Source: SAR324 cluster bacterium
Lineage (GTDB): Bacteria > SAR324 > NAC60-12
Direction of reading: 5' to 3'
Assembly: GCA_015231825.1 (NCBI GenBank)
Contig: JADGAV010000013.1
Coordinates: forward strand, 1-64,000
Length of the DNA: 64,000 nt
Position numbers and translations under genes: made by a program. The first letter of the stretch is position 1. Every line of letters begins with the position of its first letter. The notes beneath the pieces were generated by a model. It did not search any database. It had not been told where the DNA came from and worked only from the letters and a program-made list of their open reading frames with translations. Below, piece after piece: positions 18,351 through 27,615 of this stretch.

Positions 18351-20261
18351 CTAGTAGGGGAAAAAAACAAGGTAATAGAGAATCGCCAGTGTTCCCAGTG
18401 CAAAGATGATCGCATATTGCTGCAGGACACCATTTTGAAGTCCGCGAATCAATCCACCAGATGCGCGGGCAACATCGCCAGTCAAATGGACAAAACGATC
18501 AATCACTCCGACATCTATCCATTTCCAGAATACCAGATCTGATATTTTTTTTATGGGTTGTATAATTCCGCCATTATAAATCTCATCAACGTAGTACTTG
18601 TTTAAGGAAAGATTGTGAAAGAATGCAAAGTTTTCTTTTCTCTGATCTGCTGTATCCAGTTTCCCACCGTAAGTCTTCCAGGCAAACCAGGCTGGAATCA
18701 GTGCTGCAACAAATACAGACAAAACCATCAGTATAATTTCTGCGGTGACGGTACCATGCCCGGCCTGTACTTCTGCATAAAAGCCTTCAAAATAGTGTTC
18801 GATTCCGTTGGGTAGAAAATGTAAAATGTGAGGAACGCCAAAAAAACCTCCAAAGATCGATAGGATTGCCAGAACAACTAATGGAGCAAGCATTGAAACA
18901 GGGGATTCGTGTATATGAGACTCTGTGTGAGGATCGACCCTTGAATTTCCGTAAAATGTTAGAAACATCAGACGAAACATGTAAAACGAGGTCAAGAGGG
19001 CAGTCAGGAAACCAATAAACCACAAGGCAAAGTTCCCACTGCTCCATGTTTTCCATAGAATTTCATCTTTACTGAAAAATCCGGCAAATGGAGGAATGCC
19101 TGTTATGGCAATCGTCCCGATCATCATTGTCGCAAAGGTGACAGGAAGTTTTTTCCTCAATGCTCCCATTTTCATCATATCTTGTTCATGATGAAGAGAG
19201 TATATCACCGCTCCGGAGCATAGAAACAAAAGGGCTTTGAAGAACGCATGTGTCATCACGTGAAAGATTCCCACTCCGAAAGCACCGACTCCCATTGCCA
19301 GAAACATGTACCCCAACTGACTCACGGTTGAATAGGCCAATACACGTTTTATATCGGTTTGAGTAATCGCGATCGTGGCTGCTAAAATGGCAGTCACCGC
19401 TCCTACAGAAGCAACTATTGCCATAGTGATCGGTGCCAGCACAAATAAATGACTGAGACGGGCGATCATATAGAGCCCTGAGGTGACCATTGTCGCGGCA
19501 TGGATAAGAGCAGACACGGGGGTTGGGCCTTCCATCGCGTCAGGAAGCCAGACATACAGCGGAATTTGGGCAGATTTTCCAGTGGCTCCCAGAAAGAGAA
19601 ACAGCGTAATTAAAGTAACAATCAAACCTCCGTTCTCCAAAACCGTGCCGGCCGAAGAATTGACTTCAGAAAAATTGAGCGTGTTGAAGTAAATAAAAAT
19701 CAGCATTACTCCGGAAAGAAAACCGAAGTCTCCTATTCTGTTTGTAATGAAAGCTTTTTTACTGGCATCAATTGCCGACTGCTTTTCAAAGTAGTAGCCG
19801 ATCAGGAGATAAGAACAGAGCCCGACTCCTTCCCATCCGACAAACATCAGAATGAAGTTGTCGCCAAGCACCAAAATGAGCATGAAAAACACAAACAAGT
19901 TGAGATAGGCGAAAAAGCGGTAGAAAGCGTCTTCTTCATACATGTAGCCAATTGAATAGACATGGATTAAAAATCCGACACCCGTAATGATAAGGAGAAA
20001 AAGACCAGAAAGTTGATCTACCTGAAAGCCAACGTCCAGGTTTAAAATTCCCGACTGCATCCAGGTGTATAGCTGTTCGTGAAGAGCATGTCCTTCGGTG
20101 GATAGCATTGCGAAAAACAGGACCAGTGACTGTAAGAATGCAAGTCCGATGGAGAGGGGTCCTACAATGCTGACAAAACGTTTACCGAAAAATTTACCAA
20201 ACAGGCCGTTGAGAATAAATCCGATTAAAGGAAAAGCTGGAACGAGCCAAATTTGATGCAT
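18351..20261 (-). CDS. nuoL: NADH-quinone oxidoreductase subunit L (NuoL)
   Basis: A 636-residue polytopic membrane subunit of respiratory complex I, homologous to Mrp antiporters and involved in proton pumping. It includes GVGLCSYLLIGYY, SALIHAATMVTSGLYMIARL, the conserved TQTDIKRVLAYSTVSQLGYM and the later HAFFKALLFLCSGAVIYSLH. The ATG at 20261 follows CAGGAGAAATTAAA. The open frame extends 20 codons further, but the added residues do not resemble NuoL. It is the last nuo gene of this operon: nuoM and nuoN, which normally follow, are absent. Confidence 0.96.
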   Translation of the reverse strand: MHQIWLVPAFPLIGFILNGLFGKFFGKRFVSIVGPLSIGLAFLQSLVLFFAMLSTEGHALHEQLYTWMQSGILNLDVGFQVDQLSGLFLLIITGVGFLIHVYSIGYMYEEDAFYRFFAYLNLFVFFMLILVLGDNFILMFVGWEGVGLCSYLLIGYYFEKQSAIDASKKAFITNRIGDFGFLSGVMLIFIYFNTLNFSEVNSSAGTVLENGGLIVTLITLFLFLGATGKSAQIPLYVWLPDAMEGPTPVSALIHAATMVTSGLYMIARLSHLFVLAPITMAIVASVGAVTAILAATIAITQTDIKRVLAYSTVSQLGYMFLAMGVGAFGVGIFHVMTHAFFKALLFLCSGAVIYSLHHEQDMMKMGALRKKLPVTFATMMIGTIAITGIPPFAGFFSKDEILWKTWSSGNFALWFIGFLTALLTSFYMFRLMFLTFYGNSRVDPHTESHIHESPVSMLAPLVVLAILSIFGGFFGVPHILHFLPNGIEHYFEGFYAEVQAGHGTVTAEIILMVLSVFVAALIPAWFAWKTYGGKLDTADQRKENFAFFHNLSLNKYYVDEIYNGGIIQPIKKISDLVFWKWIDVGVIDRFVHLTGDVARASGGLIRGLQNGVLQQYAIIFALGTLAILYYLVFFPY

Positions 20262-20321
20262 TTTAATTTCTCCTGAAAAGTGTGATCTGCTTAAGGGTGG
20301 TGTACCAGTGCTTTTGTTCAC

Positions 20322-20624
20322 CTACCATTTGAGCAGGTTGTATTCGTCTACGTTGAGCGTTTGCCGATTGCGGTAAATTGAGAGTATGATGGATAATCCG
20401 ACAACGGCCTCTGCTGCGGCAACCACAATTATAAAGAAAATAAAAATCACTCCGGTCATTGAATCCATTTCCCGGGCAAAACCGACAAAAGAAAGGTTGA
20501 CGGCATTGAGCATCAATTCAATACTCATGAAAATCACAATCACGTTGCGGCGAAGCATTACACCGAGGACACCGATTGAAAACAGTGCTGCGCTGAGAAT
20601 GAGAACATGTGTGGTAGGAATCAT
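20322..20624 (-). CDS. nuoK: NADH-quinone oxidoreductase subunit K (NuoK)
   Basis: A 100-residue membrane subunit of complex I with three hydrophobic helices. The second helix has [15 protein letters not shown] with the conserved membrane glutamate, and the third has [15 protein letters not shown]. This is the usual NuoK length. AAGGAAAATC precedes the ATG. It lies eight bases downstream of nuoJ. Confidence 0.97.
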   Translation of the reverse strand: MIPTTHVLILSAALFSIGVLGVMLRRNVIVIFMSIELMLNAVNLSFVGFAREMDSMTGVIFIFFIIVVAAAEAVVGLSIILSIYRNRQTLNVDEYNLLKW

Positions 20625-20632
20625 GATTTTCC

Positions 20633-21139
20633 TTAATTTAATCGTCGTTTACCAATAATGACTGCACCGATCACGGCAACCAGCAGAAGGATCGAAATTG
20701 CTTCAAAAGGTAAAACAAATTCGCCATATAACAATCGCCCGATCAATCCGATGGATCCTTCCTCGCTGATCGCTTCTGCCGTGTAGACGTCTTTCGGTCC
20801 AAATTGAATGTCTCCTAAAAACAAACCTGAAATCTGAGCAAATAAACCAACAGCAATTCCAAATGCGATTAAAACGGGAAGGTTGAATCGAACAGATTCC
20901 CCCGTGGGAACGATATTGAGCAACATAATTACGAAAAGAAAAAGTACCAGAATTGCTCCCGCATAAACCAATATCTGGATCACAGCTACGAATTCAACAT
21001 TCATCAAGATGTAAATTCCTCCTAAGCAAAAGAAAGAACAAACAAGAGACATGGCGCTGTATACAGGGCTGCGGCAGACAAGAACTCCCAAGGCACTGAG
21101 CACTGATACGGTTCCAAGAATATAAAATGTCAGTAACAT
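20633..21139 (-). CDS. nuoJ: NADH-quinone oxidoreductase subunit J (NuoJ)
   Basis: A 168-residue complex I membrane subunit with five hydrophobic helices. It has the characteristic third-helix stretch [20 protein letters not shown] and ends [16 protein letters not shown] site precedes the ATG. It follows nuoG directly (22 bases), with no nuoH or nuoI between, which departs from the canonical E-F-G-H-I-J order. Confidence 0.97.
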   Translation of the reverse strand: MLLTFYILGTVSVLSALGVLVCRSPVYSAMSLVCSFFCLGGIYILMNVEFVAVIQILVYAGAILVLFLFVIMLLNIVPTGESVRFNLPVLIAFGIAVGLFAQISGLFLGDIQFGPKDVYTAEAISEEGSIGLIGRLLYGEFVLPFEAISILLLVAVIGAVIIGKRRLN

Positions 21140-21161
21140 ATGTTACTCCGTTTTCTAAAAA

Positions 21162-22754
21162 TTAAATGCTTGTCAGGAGACTGCCCAAGTCTCCCACACT
21201 ATCGAATGTCATTCCTTTGAAATGGTCATTAGAGGCACCAATTGCCTCAAAAACTGCTCGGGATGTATGAAAATCCGCATCTTTTCCCATGAATTGAATC
21301 AACTCCGTGAGGATCATCCATTCCGGTTTGGTTTCTTTCGGTGCCTTGACTGCAATATTGCTGCGTTGGACACGGGAATTTTTGTTCGTGAAAGTTCCCT
21401 CTTTTTCAACATGAGTTTGTCCAGGCAAAAGAACATCCGCTTTTTCGGTCCAATGATTGTTTTCAGTTCCAATGTAGACGATCAGCTCTGCTTTTGCTAA
21501 CAATTCCAGAATTTCATTGTCTTCGTTGAAAGGATTTCCCAAAATGAAAGCAATTTTAACAGTTTCGCTCAAAGCTTCTTTCAATTTGGCGTCGTCTTCA
21601 TCCCCAAGCAATCCAAGCGCTATTGCTCCTGCGCGATTTGGGCTTTTGTCAGTGGTGATCAGGGAATCGATCGGATAGGCAGTCTCGTGCTGAGACCAGG
21701 CACGGAGGGGGAAAAATATTTTGTCAGAGTCAAACACATCTGCCAGCATTTTCTTAAGCAAAAACAGTTCTTCATTGCTGGCAAAGTTATCACTCAACGC
21801 CACGACTTCGTTTGGATTCGGGGAGAGATCTGCAATCCTGCTTTTTAAAGCTTCAAAAATCTGGTCCCAAGAGGCTTTAACCAAGTTTCCTTTTACCCGC
21901 CCCATCGGTTGCAGAAAACGGTTTTTATTTTTTCCATAATCTCGGTAGCTGATTCGGCCATCATCACACATCCACCACTGGTTCACTTCCTGATTTTCAC
22001 GAGGTTTGAAACGAAATACCTTATTCTTGTCTTCTTCTACCGTGATATTGCATCCAGTTGAACAGCGATTGCAGATGGAATTGGTTTTTTTCAGTTTCCA
22101 CGCACGTTTTTTGAAGCGGAACTCGCGTTCTGTGATGCATCCGACCGGACAAATGTCTGCCATATTGCCTTGAAATTTGTTTGTCATCGGCTGATCTGTG
22201 AAGGTATCTACCGTCAATTGATGACCACGATTGAACACTCCAAATTCATTTGTACCAGTAATTTCACGGGTGAAACGGTCACAACGGGTGCAGTGGATGC
22301 ATCGATTGCGCTCCAGTGTGACAAAGGTGCCGATGTCGCGCCAGCCATAGACCCGCTTTGAGTATTCCATCTCCGAATTTCCGGAACCGTATTCGAAGGA
22401 AAAATCCTGGAGCGTACATTCGCCGGCCTGATCACAAATTGGGCAGTCCAAAGGATGGTTGACCAGCAAAAATTCCATCACTAACTCACGTCCTTCGACG
22501 ACTTTTTCGTTCTGACTCAGAATTTTCATTCCTTCTGCTGCATCCGTGGAACAAGAAGTCATCAGTTTGGGAGCCGGGCGCCCATTTCCCATGTCCACAA
22601 TGTCCACCAAACACATACGGCAGGTGGCGACCACTGATAAAGCGGGGTGATAGCAATAGTGTGGGATATCGATTCCCGCGCGCTTTGCTGCGGCAATAAT
22701 CTTTTCGCCAGGCTCAAATTCGATGGCTTGGTCATCAAGATAAAATGTAGGCAT
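21162..22754 (-). CDS. nuoG: NADH-quinone oxidoreductase subunit G (NuoG), short form
   Basis: A 530-residue iron-sulfur subunit in the peripheral arm of complex I. The N-terminal ferredoxin domain binds a 2Fe-2S cluster (CYHP, ATCRMC). LVNHPLDCPICDQAGEC and RCIHCTRC with CPVGC are 4Fe-4S sites. A further CNRCSTGC...C set (about 224-265) matches the distal N7-type cluster site. The C-terminal molybdopterin-like region is much shorter than in most NuoG proteins (about 680-900 residues) but retains GQTHVEKEGTFTNKNSRVQR. The ATG follows AAGGATTTACC. It lies 20 bases after nuoF. Confidence 0.95.
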   Translation of the reverse strand: MPTFYLDDQAIEFEPGEKIIAAAKRAGIDIPHYCYHPALSVVATCRMCLVDIVDMGNGRPAPKLMTSCSTDAAEGMKILSQNEKVVEGRELVMEFLLVNHPLDCPICDQAGECTLQDFSFEYGSGNSEMEYSKRVYGWRDIGTFVTLERNRCIHCTRCDRFTREITGTNEFGVFNRGHQLTVDTFTDQPMTNKFQGNMADICPVGCITEREFRFKKRAWKLKKTNSICNRCSTGCNITVEEDKNKVFRFKPRENQEVNQWWMCDDGRISYRDYGKNKNRFLQPMGRVKGNLVKASWDQIFEALKSRIADLSPNPNEVVALSDNFASNEELFLLKKMLADVFDSDKIFFPLRAWSQHETAYPIDSLITTDKSPNRAGAIALGLLGDEDDAKLKEALSETVKIAFILGNPFNEDNEILELLAKAELIVYIGTENNHWTEKADVLLPGQTHVEKEGTFTNKNSRVQRSNIAVKAPKETKPEWMILTELIQFMGKDADFHTSRAVFEAIGASNDHFKGMTFDSVGDLGSLLTSI

Positions 22755-22774
22755 GGTAAATCCTTAAAGGCCAG

Positions 22775-24034
22775 TTATGAGGCTTCGGCAAAATGTGCTT
22801 GAAATTCTTCAGGATATTTTTCTAAAAAAGCCCGCAGAGGCATCGCGCAGGCATCTCCCAGGGGGCAAAGGGTGGTACCCATCATATTTCCCCCTACACG
22901 ATAAAGACGCTTCAATTGCTGTGGAGTTCCCTGTTGCTGAACAAATTGCCTCAGCATCAGCCGGCTCCAATTGGTTCCTTCACGGCACGGGGTGCATTGT
23001 CCGCAGGATTCGTGGTTATAAAATTTTACAATTCGATACAAAAATTTGACTACATCTGTATCTTCATTAAAGACGATAATGGCCGAGGAACCCATCATAC
23101 TTTTCGCTTTGGCGAGGGAATCAAAATCATAGGGAATGTCAATTTCATCCGGGCGCAGCACAGGAGTAGAGGAACCCCCGGGGATCACGCCTTTGAGTTC
23201 TTTTCCTCCAAGTATGCCTCCTCCTATATCATAAATGATGTCTTTGAGGTTGACTCCCATTTTCAATTCGTAAACTCCCGGGTTATTGACATGACCGCTC
23301 AAACTGACGAGATGAGTTCCCGCGTTGTTCGGGGGACCCAATTCTTTGAAAGCTTCCGCCCCGTCATTAATGATCGAAGGGACGTTCATTAATGTTTCAA
23401 CATTGTTTACACTGGTGGGACAGCCATTGAAGCCGGCGACAGCTGGGAAAGGGGGTTTGGTTCGTGGTTGGCCGCGTCTTCCCTCCAATGAATCAAGAAG
23501 TGCGGTCTCTTCTCCGCAGATGTAGGCTCCTGCTCCGGGATGCAGGGTAATGTCCAATTTAAAATCGCTTCCGGCGATTTTATCACCGAGCAAACCGCTT
23601 TGATAGCACTCATCGATAGCTTCCTGCAGACGCTGCATGGCGGGAACGAACTCTCCTCTCACGTAGATGTATCCGTGATGGCAGCCAATGGCATAACATC
23701 CGATCATATATCCTTCCAAAAACATATGCGGTTCTTTGAGCATAATTTCACGGTCTTTGAAAGTTCCCGGTTCGCCCTCATCCGCATTGATTACCAGGTA
23801 GCTCGGTTTGCCCGTACCTTTTGCCATGAAACTCCACTTGAGACCCGTGGGAAATCCTGCTCCCCCTCTTCCACGCAGGTTGGATTCTTTGACTGTATTG
23901 ACAATTTCTTCAGGCTTCATTTTGAGTGCTTTTTTTAGTGCAGAGTATCCTCCGGAAGACTGATAGCTTGCTAAATCGCCTGAGTAACCTGGTTGTCTAA
24001 CATTTTTGAAAAGAACAAGTGTTTCTTCTAACAT
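22775..24034 (-). CDS. nuoF: NADH-quinone oxidoreductase subunit F (NuoF)
   Basis: A 419-residue NADH- and FMN-binding subunit of complex I. It shows GRGGAGFPTGLKWSF (FMN/NADH site), GAGAYICGEETALLDSLEG (nucleotide loop) and ESCGQCTPCREGT plus a later cysteine in TTLCPLGD (4Fe-4S cluster N3). The length is normal. It lies between nuoE (38 bases upstream) and nuoG. Confidence 0.97.
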   Translation of the reverse strand: MLEETLVLFKNVRQPGYSGDLASYQSSGGYSALKKALKMKPEEIVNTVKESNLRGRGGAGFPTGLKWSFMAKGTGKPSYLVINADEGEPGTFKDREIMLKEPHMFLEGYMIGCYAIGCHHGYIYVRGEFVPAMQRLQEAIDECYQSGLLGDKIAGSDFKLDITLHPGAGAYICGEETALLDSLEGRRGQPRTKPPFPAVAGFNGCPTSVNNVETLMNVPSIINDGAEAFKELGPPNNAGTHLVSLSGHVNNPGVYELKMGVNLKDIIYDIGGGILGGKELKGVIPGGSSTPVLRPDEIDIPYDFDSLAKAKSMMGSSAIIVFNEDTDVVKFLYRIVKFYNHESCGQCTPCREGTNWSRLMLRQFVQQQGTPQQLKRLYRVGGNMMGTTLCPLGDACAMPLRAFLEKYPEEFQAHFAEAS

Positions 24035-24072
24035 GGCAATCTTTAGTTAGTTGTCAATTAAATGATCGGATT

Positions 24073-24597
24073 TCATGCAGTCAAGGGCCTGTCGAGGGGA
24101 AGTATTTTTTCAGGCAATTCTTTGGTGTTTTTTTCTAGTTCGTCGATAATTTTATCGGTTGCTTCAACGGTGAGCCGCTCGTGATATTCCTCATTGACGA
24201 TCATGACCGGGCCATAACCGCAGGCTCCAAGGCACTCAACTTCTTCAATACTGAATTGCCCGTCCTCTCGAGTATGTCCCGCGTGAAGATCCAGCCGCTG
24301 TTCTACATGTTCCAATATTTTTTCACCTCCGCAAAGCCCGCAAGCAATATTGGTGCATATTTGCAGATGATACTTCCCAAGTGGGCGAAACTTGAACATG
24401 GTGTAAAATGTTGCCACCCCTTCCACGTGGGTTGCCGGTACCTCGCACACTTCGGCAACATGCTCCAGCCATTCGGGTGTAAGGTATCCTTTATTTTCTC
24501 TCTGAGCCAGATGAAGGATCGGTAACAAGGCATTCATTTTAATCGGGTAGCGGCTCAGTATATGCTCGGCTTTTTTTTGGCCTTCTGGGGAAAACAC
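24073..24597 (-). CDS. nuoE: NADH-quinone oxidoreductase subunit E (NuoE)
   Basis: A 174-residue thioredoxin-like 2Fe-2S subunit of complex I. Cluster ligands are in ICTNIACGLCGG and CLGACGYGP, and the helical N-terminal part includes GVATFYTMFKF. The start is GTG after AGGAGGATTC. It is the first nuo gene of the run, 172 bases downstream of hemE. Confidence 0.96.
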   Translation of the reverse strand: MFSPEGQKKAEHILSRYPIKMNALLPILHLAQRENKGYLTPEWLEHVAEVCEVPATHVEGVATFYTMFKFRPLGKYHLQICTNIACGLCGGEKILEHVEQRLDLHAGHTREDGQFSIEEVECLGACGYGPVMIVNEEYHERLTVEATDKIIDELEKNTKELPEKILPLDRPLTA

Positions 24598-24769
24598 GAA
24601 TCCTCCTAAAAATTAGCATCTGCTATGCGGTTCTTAAATGTCCATCACACCTGCGTCTTCTTTTTCCAATACAGAAAGAAGATAAGGGGTGCGCCCTTAA
24701 GACGATGAAAAAAGTGACTTGAACTTTAGATTTTTAGCGGAAGCATGGGAAAGAATCAACAGAAAAAAA

Positions 24770-25822
24770 TTACACTGTTCCCAGGGCTTTGGCGGTGCCA
24801 ATGAAGTGCTGAACATTTTCAAAGGGGGTCTGGGGAAGCAGACCGTGGTTGAGATTGAGAATATGTCTTTTCTTTTGGGTTTGAGCGAAACATTGCTTGA
24901 CTGCAGCAGTGATTTGTTCGAGAGTCCCCTCGGCTAAAATACGATTGTCCACATTGCCTTGAAAAATGATTTCAGGAGGCGCTTTTTTCAGCGCCTCTCC
25001 GAGGTCAATACAGTTTCCCACACTCAATATCGCAGCTCCGCTTTTGAGCATCATATCCAGGTTGTTGTTTTCCTTTACAAAAAGGATTGAAGGCGCCGTT
25101 GATCTCAATTCTGCAAATATCTTTTCATGGCTTGGGTGAGCATATTTTTCATAAAGGGATCGTGGAAGAATATCCCCAAATGATTCAAATAACTGGACGG
25201 CATGAACACCTGAATCGATTTGAAAATTAAGATAATCGATCGTCATCGTAGTCAAAACATCAAGCAATTCCTGATAAACATGAGGTTGTTCTTCAATGAA
25301 CTGGAAGATCATGTTATAGTCTTTTCCGGGACTTTTTCCTGCGATCATAAAAAACGACAGGGTAACCGGCGACCCGGCAAAACCCAGAATCGGGAGTTCC
25401 TGATTCAGTTCCCGTGCGATTCCCTTTATGATAGAACCGACAAATTCCAAATCGCGAGAAGGGTTCAGCGGACGCAGGGCCTGGATTTGGCGGCTGCTGC
25501 GAATCGGTGATTCCAAAACAGGGCCTGGTTGGAAACGAAACCCGGCGCCCATTGGAACAAGCGGAGTGAGGATATCTTGAAACATTATAATGGCATCAAC
25601 CCCTAAGCGTTTGGGAAGTAACGAAACTTCTATGGACCGCTCAACATCCTGAAAAATTGCCTCCAGGGGTCTTCCATCTTCCTCTCGCAATTTTAAATAG
25701 AGAGGATCGGTGCGGCCCGCCTGACGCATCATCCAAATCGGCACTCGAGGCACAGGGAGATGATTGATAACACGTAGAAGTAAATCATTTTTCAATTGGG
25801 GAATAGCATAAGAAGGATTCAT
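24770..25822 (-). CDS. hemE: Uroporphyrinogen decarboxylase
   Basis: A 350-residue cytosolic haem-pathway enzyme that decarboxylates the four acetate side chains of uroporphyrinogen III to give coproporphyrinogen III. The signature PIWMMRQAGR near the N-terminus binds the substrate carboxylates, and the catalytic aspartate lies in IIMFQDILTPL. GFAGSPVTLSFFMIAGK and the C-terminal LNLNHGLLPQTPFENV are also typical. It precedes the nuo genes on the same strand, and the 172-base gap may contain a separate promoter. Confidence 0.97.
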   Translation of the reverse strand: MNPSYAIPQLKNDLLLRVINHLPVPRVPIWMMRQAGRTDPLYLKLREEDGRPLEAIFQDVERSIEVSLLPKRLGVDAIIMFQDILTPLVPMGAGFRFQPGPVLESPIRSSRQIQALRPLNPSRDLEFVGSIIKGIARELNQELPILGFAGSPVTLSFFMIAGKSPGKDYNMIFQFIEEQPHVYQELLDVLTTMTIDYLNFQIDSGVHAVQLFESFGDILPRSLYEKYAHPSHEKIFAELRSTAPSILFVKENNNLDMMLKSGAAILSVGNCIDLGEALKKAPPEIIFQGNVDNRILAEGTLEQITAAVKQCFAQTQKKRHILNLNHGLLPQTPFENVQHFIGTAKALGTV

Positions 25823-25935
25823 GGTTCACACTGCATTGGAGGTACAAGCTAATAAGAATGTGCCCAAATAGAAAGACGGGCGGTCAAATCAATTTAAATG
25901 GATAATTCGAAATCTTTGAGTAAAGTGTAAACATC

Positions 25936-26868
25936 ATGGAAACCAAAACAAAAGACGAAAAAACGAATTCGTGCCGGTATTGCCAAGGGACCTATGTTGT
26001 CACCGATCCGATTACAGGAGACTATATTCGAGCCGAGCTGTGTCAATGCTTTCCTTCTCCATGTCCGGTCTGCCGGGATACTCGTTTTCAGTTGGAGCAA
26101 GACAGCATGGGACGGGAAATGGCAATTGCCTGTCCTGAATGTGAAACACGAAAACGTCATATTAAACTTTTCAATCGTGCCAGAATCCCAAAAAATTACG
26201 CTCAAAGTCAATTGTTGCGTTCTGAGCGTGATAAAAATAACAGCCATATTTTTCATCTTTTAACGACGATCATTCGCACGTATCCAAAAAGTAAAAATAT
26301 TTCATTGCCGAATTCTGCGGGCAAAGGCTCTGTGAGTGTACCGCGAGGACTGGTCTTGATGGGAGCACCAGGAACAGGAAAAACTCACCTGATGGCGGGT
26401 TTTGTTTATCAGTGTACAATCATCCATGGCATCAGCTGTATGTTTCGGCCGTTTGATAAGCTGTTGTCTGAACTAAAAGAAGGATACTCCACAGGAAAAT
26501 CAGAAATGGAAACTATTTCCCCTTTATTGTCTGCGGATTTTTTGATCATTGACGATTTGGGAAAAGGGCGAAATACGGAATGGGAGTTGAATATTCTCGA
26601 TACTTTGATCACAGAGCGCTACAACAGCAACAAACCAATAATGGTGACATCCAACCATACTGAAAGTGAAAAAACCACCATCAAAGAACGGCTCCGTACC
26701 AAAGATAAAAGTGAAGAAGACAAATTCATCACGGATACACTCTATAAGCGAGTGGGAGAGCGTATTTATTCTCGTTTGAGAGAAATGTGCTATTTCGAAA
26801 CATTAGAAGGTCCGGATCGTCGTGAAATAAAATCAGGGCTTTCTCGGACCACGGTTGGAGCCAATTAG
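25936..26868 (+). CDS. DnaC/DnaI-like AAA+ ATPase with N-terminal zinc-finger cysteines
   Basis: A 310-residue protein related to helicase loaders DnaC/DnaI and to IstB. The N-terminus has paired cysteines CRYC, CQC, CPVC and CPEC, suggesting one or two zinc ribbons. The ATPase core carries Walker A MGAPGTGKTHL (near 143-152), Walker B DFLIIDDLGKG and the sensor stretch KPIMVTSNHTE. Family members load the replicative helicase or help a transposase. No transposase is adjacent, so a replication role is more likely, but this is inference. The stop overlaps the convergent deacetylase gene by four bases. The ribosome binding site is weak. Confidence 0.86.
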   Translation: METKTKDEKTNSCRYCQGTYVVTDPITGDYIRAELCQCFPSPCPVCRDTRFQLEQDSMGREMAIACPECETRKRHIKLFNRARIPKNYAQSQLLRSERDKNNSHIFHLLTTIIRTYPKSKNISLPNSAGKGSVSVPRGLVLMGAPGTGKTHLMAGFVYQCTIIHGISCMFRPFDKLLSELKEGYSTGKSEMETISPLLSADFLIIDDLGKGRNTEWELNILDTLITERYNSNKPIMVTSNHTESEKTTIKERLRTKDKSEEDKFITDTLYKRVGERIYSRLREMCYFETLEGPDRREIKSGLSRTTVGAN

Positions 26869-27611
26869 CTGAACCTTCGAAGCTGATTGATGAATCGTAT
26901 GTAGTGATGAGCTTTGTTTCCTTTTGCCGCTATTCGTTTCAACGTCAATCGGGATTGATCTGAATCGTTGATCCCCGAAACCGTCGTTAACCCATATTGA
27001 TAACCTGCCTCTGCGGTTGCCTTCAGTACTTCGTCATTATAAGCACCAAATGGATAAGCCACGGACACAACGGAATCCTGCAGGATTTTTTCTAAAATGA
27101 TTTTTGAACAGGACAACTGTTCCAGGATCATTTTGTTATTCTGCGCGCTCAAATGCGTGTGATCATAAAGATGAGAACCAAATTCTATGCCTGCATGATA
27201 CATTTCCTGAATTTCCTTTTCCGTCAGCAAATCTACCGGGAGCTGATCGTCATTTTCCGGCCAAATCACCTGTTTTTTACCAATATCTCCCACCACTGGA
27301 AAAATCACTGCAGTGATTTCATGCTTTTTTAAAACAGGAAATGCATTTCGAAAGTTGTCTGAATATCCGTCATCAAAGGTGAGAACAATTTGACGTGGGG
27401 TATTGATAGAGGGAGAATTTTTTAACGGGTCTTTGTTGATTGAAAGAATTTTAAAGTTAACAAATTGATATCCTTTCTTTTTTAAGCAGCGAATCTGCCA
27501 ATCCAATTGCCGAGGAGTTACATAAAGTCCACGAACTTTAGCAGAACGGGACGGTTCTGCTACGTGATGATACATCAAAATCGGTAAGGTCCGTCCCAGC
27601 TTGGTGTCCAT
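26865..27611 (-). CDS. Polysaccharide deacetylase family protein
   Basis: A 248-residue NodB-homology carbohydrate esterase. It has LPILMYHHV at the start, LTFDDGYSDNF with catalytic and metal-binding aspartates, the metal-binding HxxxH in SHLYDHTHLS, and VAYPFGAYNDEV. These enzymes remove N-acetyl groups from peptidoglycan, chitin-like or exopolysaccharide chains. No signal peptide is obvious, so it may be cytosolic or the true start may differ. It begins four bases after argC. Confidence 0.9.
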   Translation of the reverse strand: MDTKLGRTLPILMYHHVAEPSRSAKVRGLYVTPRQLDWQIRCLKKKGYQFVNFKILSINKDPLKNSPSINTPRQIVLTFDDGYSDNFRNAFPVLKKHEITAVIFPVVGDIGKKQVIWPENDDQLPVDLLTEKEIQEMYHAGIEFGSHLYDHTHLSAQNNKMILEQLSCSKIILEKILQDSVVSVAYPFGAYNDEVLKATAEAGYQYGLTTVSGINDSDQSRLTLKRIAAKGNKAHHYIRFINQLRRFS

Positions 27612-27615
27612 TGGC

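Noticed and set aside
20262..20321. 20-codon N-terminal extension of NuoL
   Set aside because: The ATG at 20261 has a strong ribosome binding site and gives the normal NuoL start.
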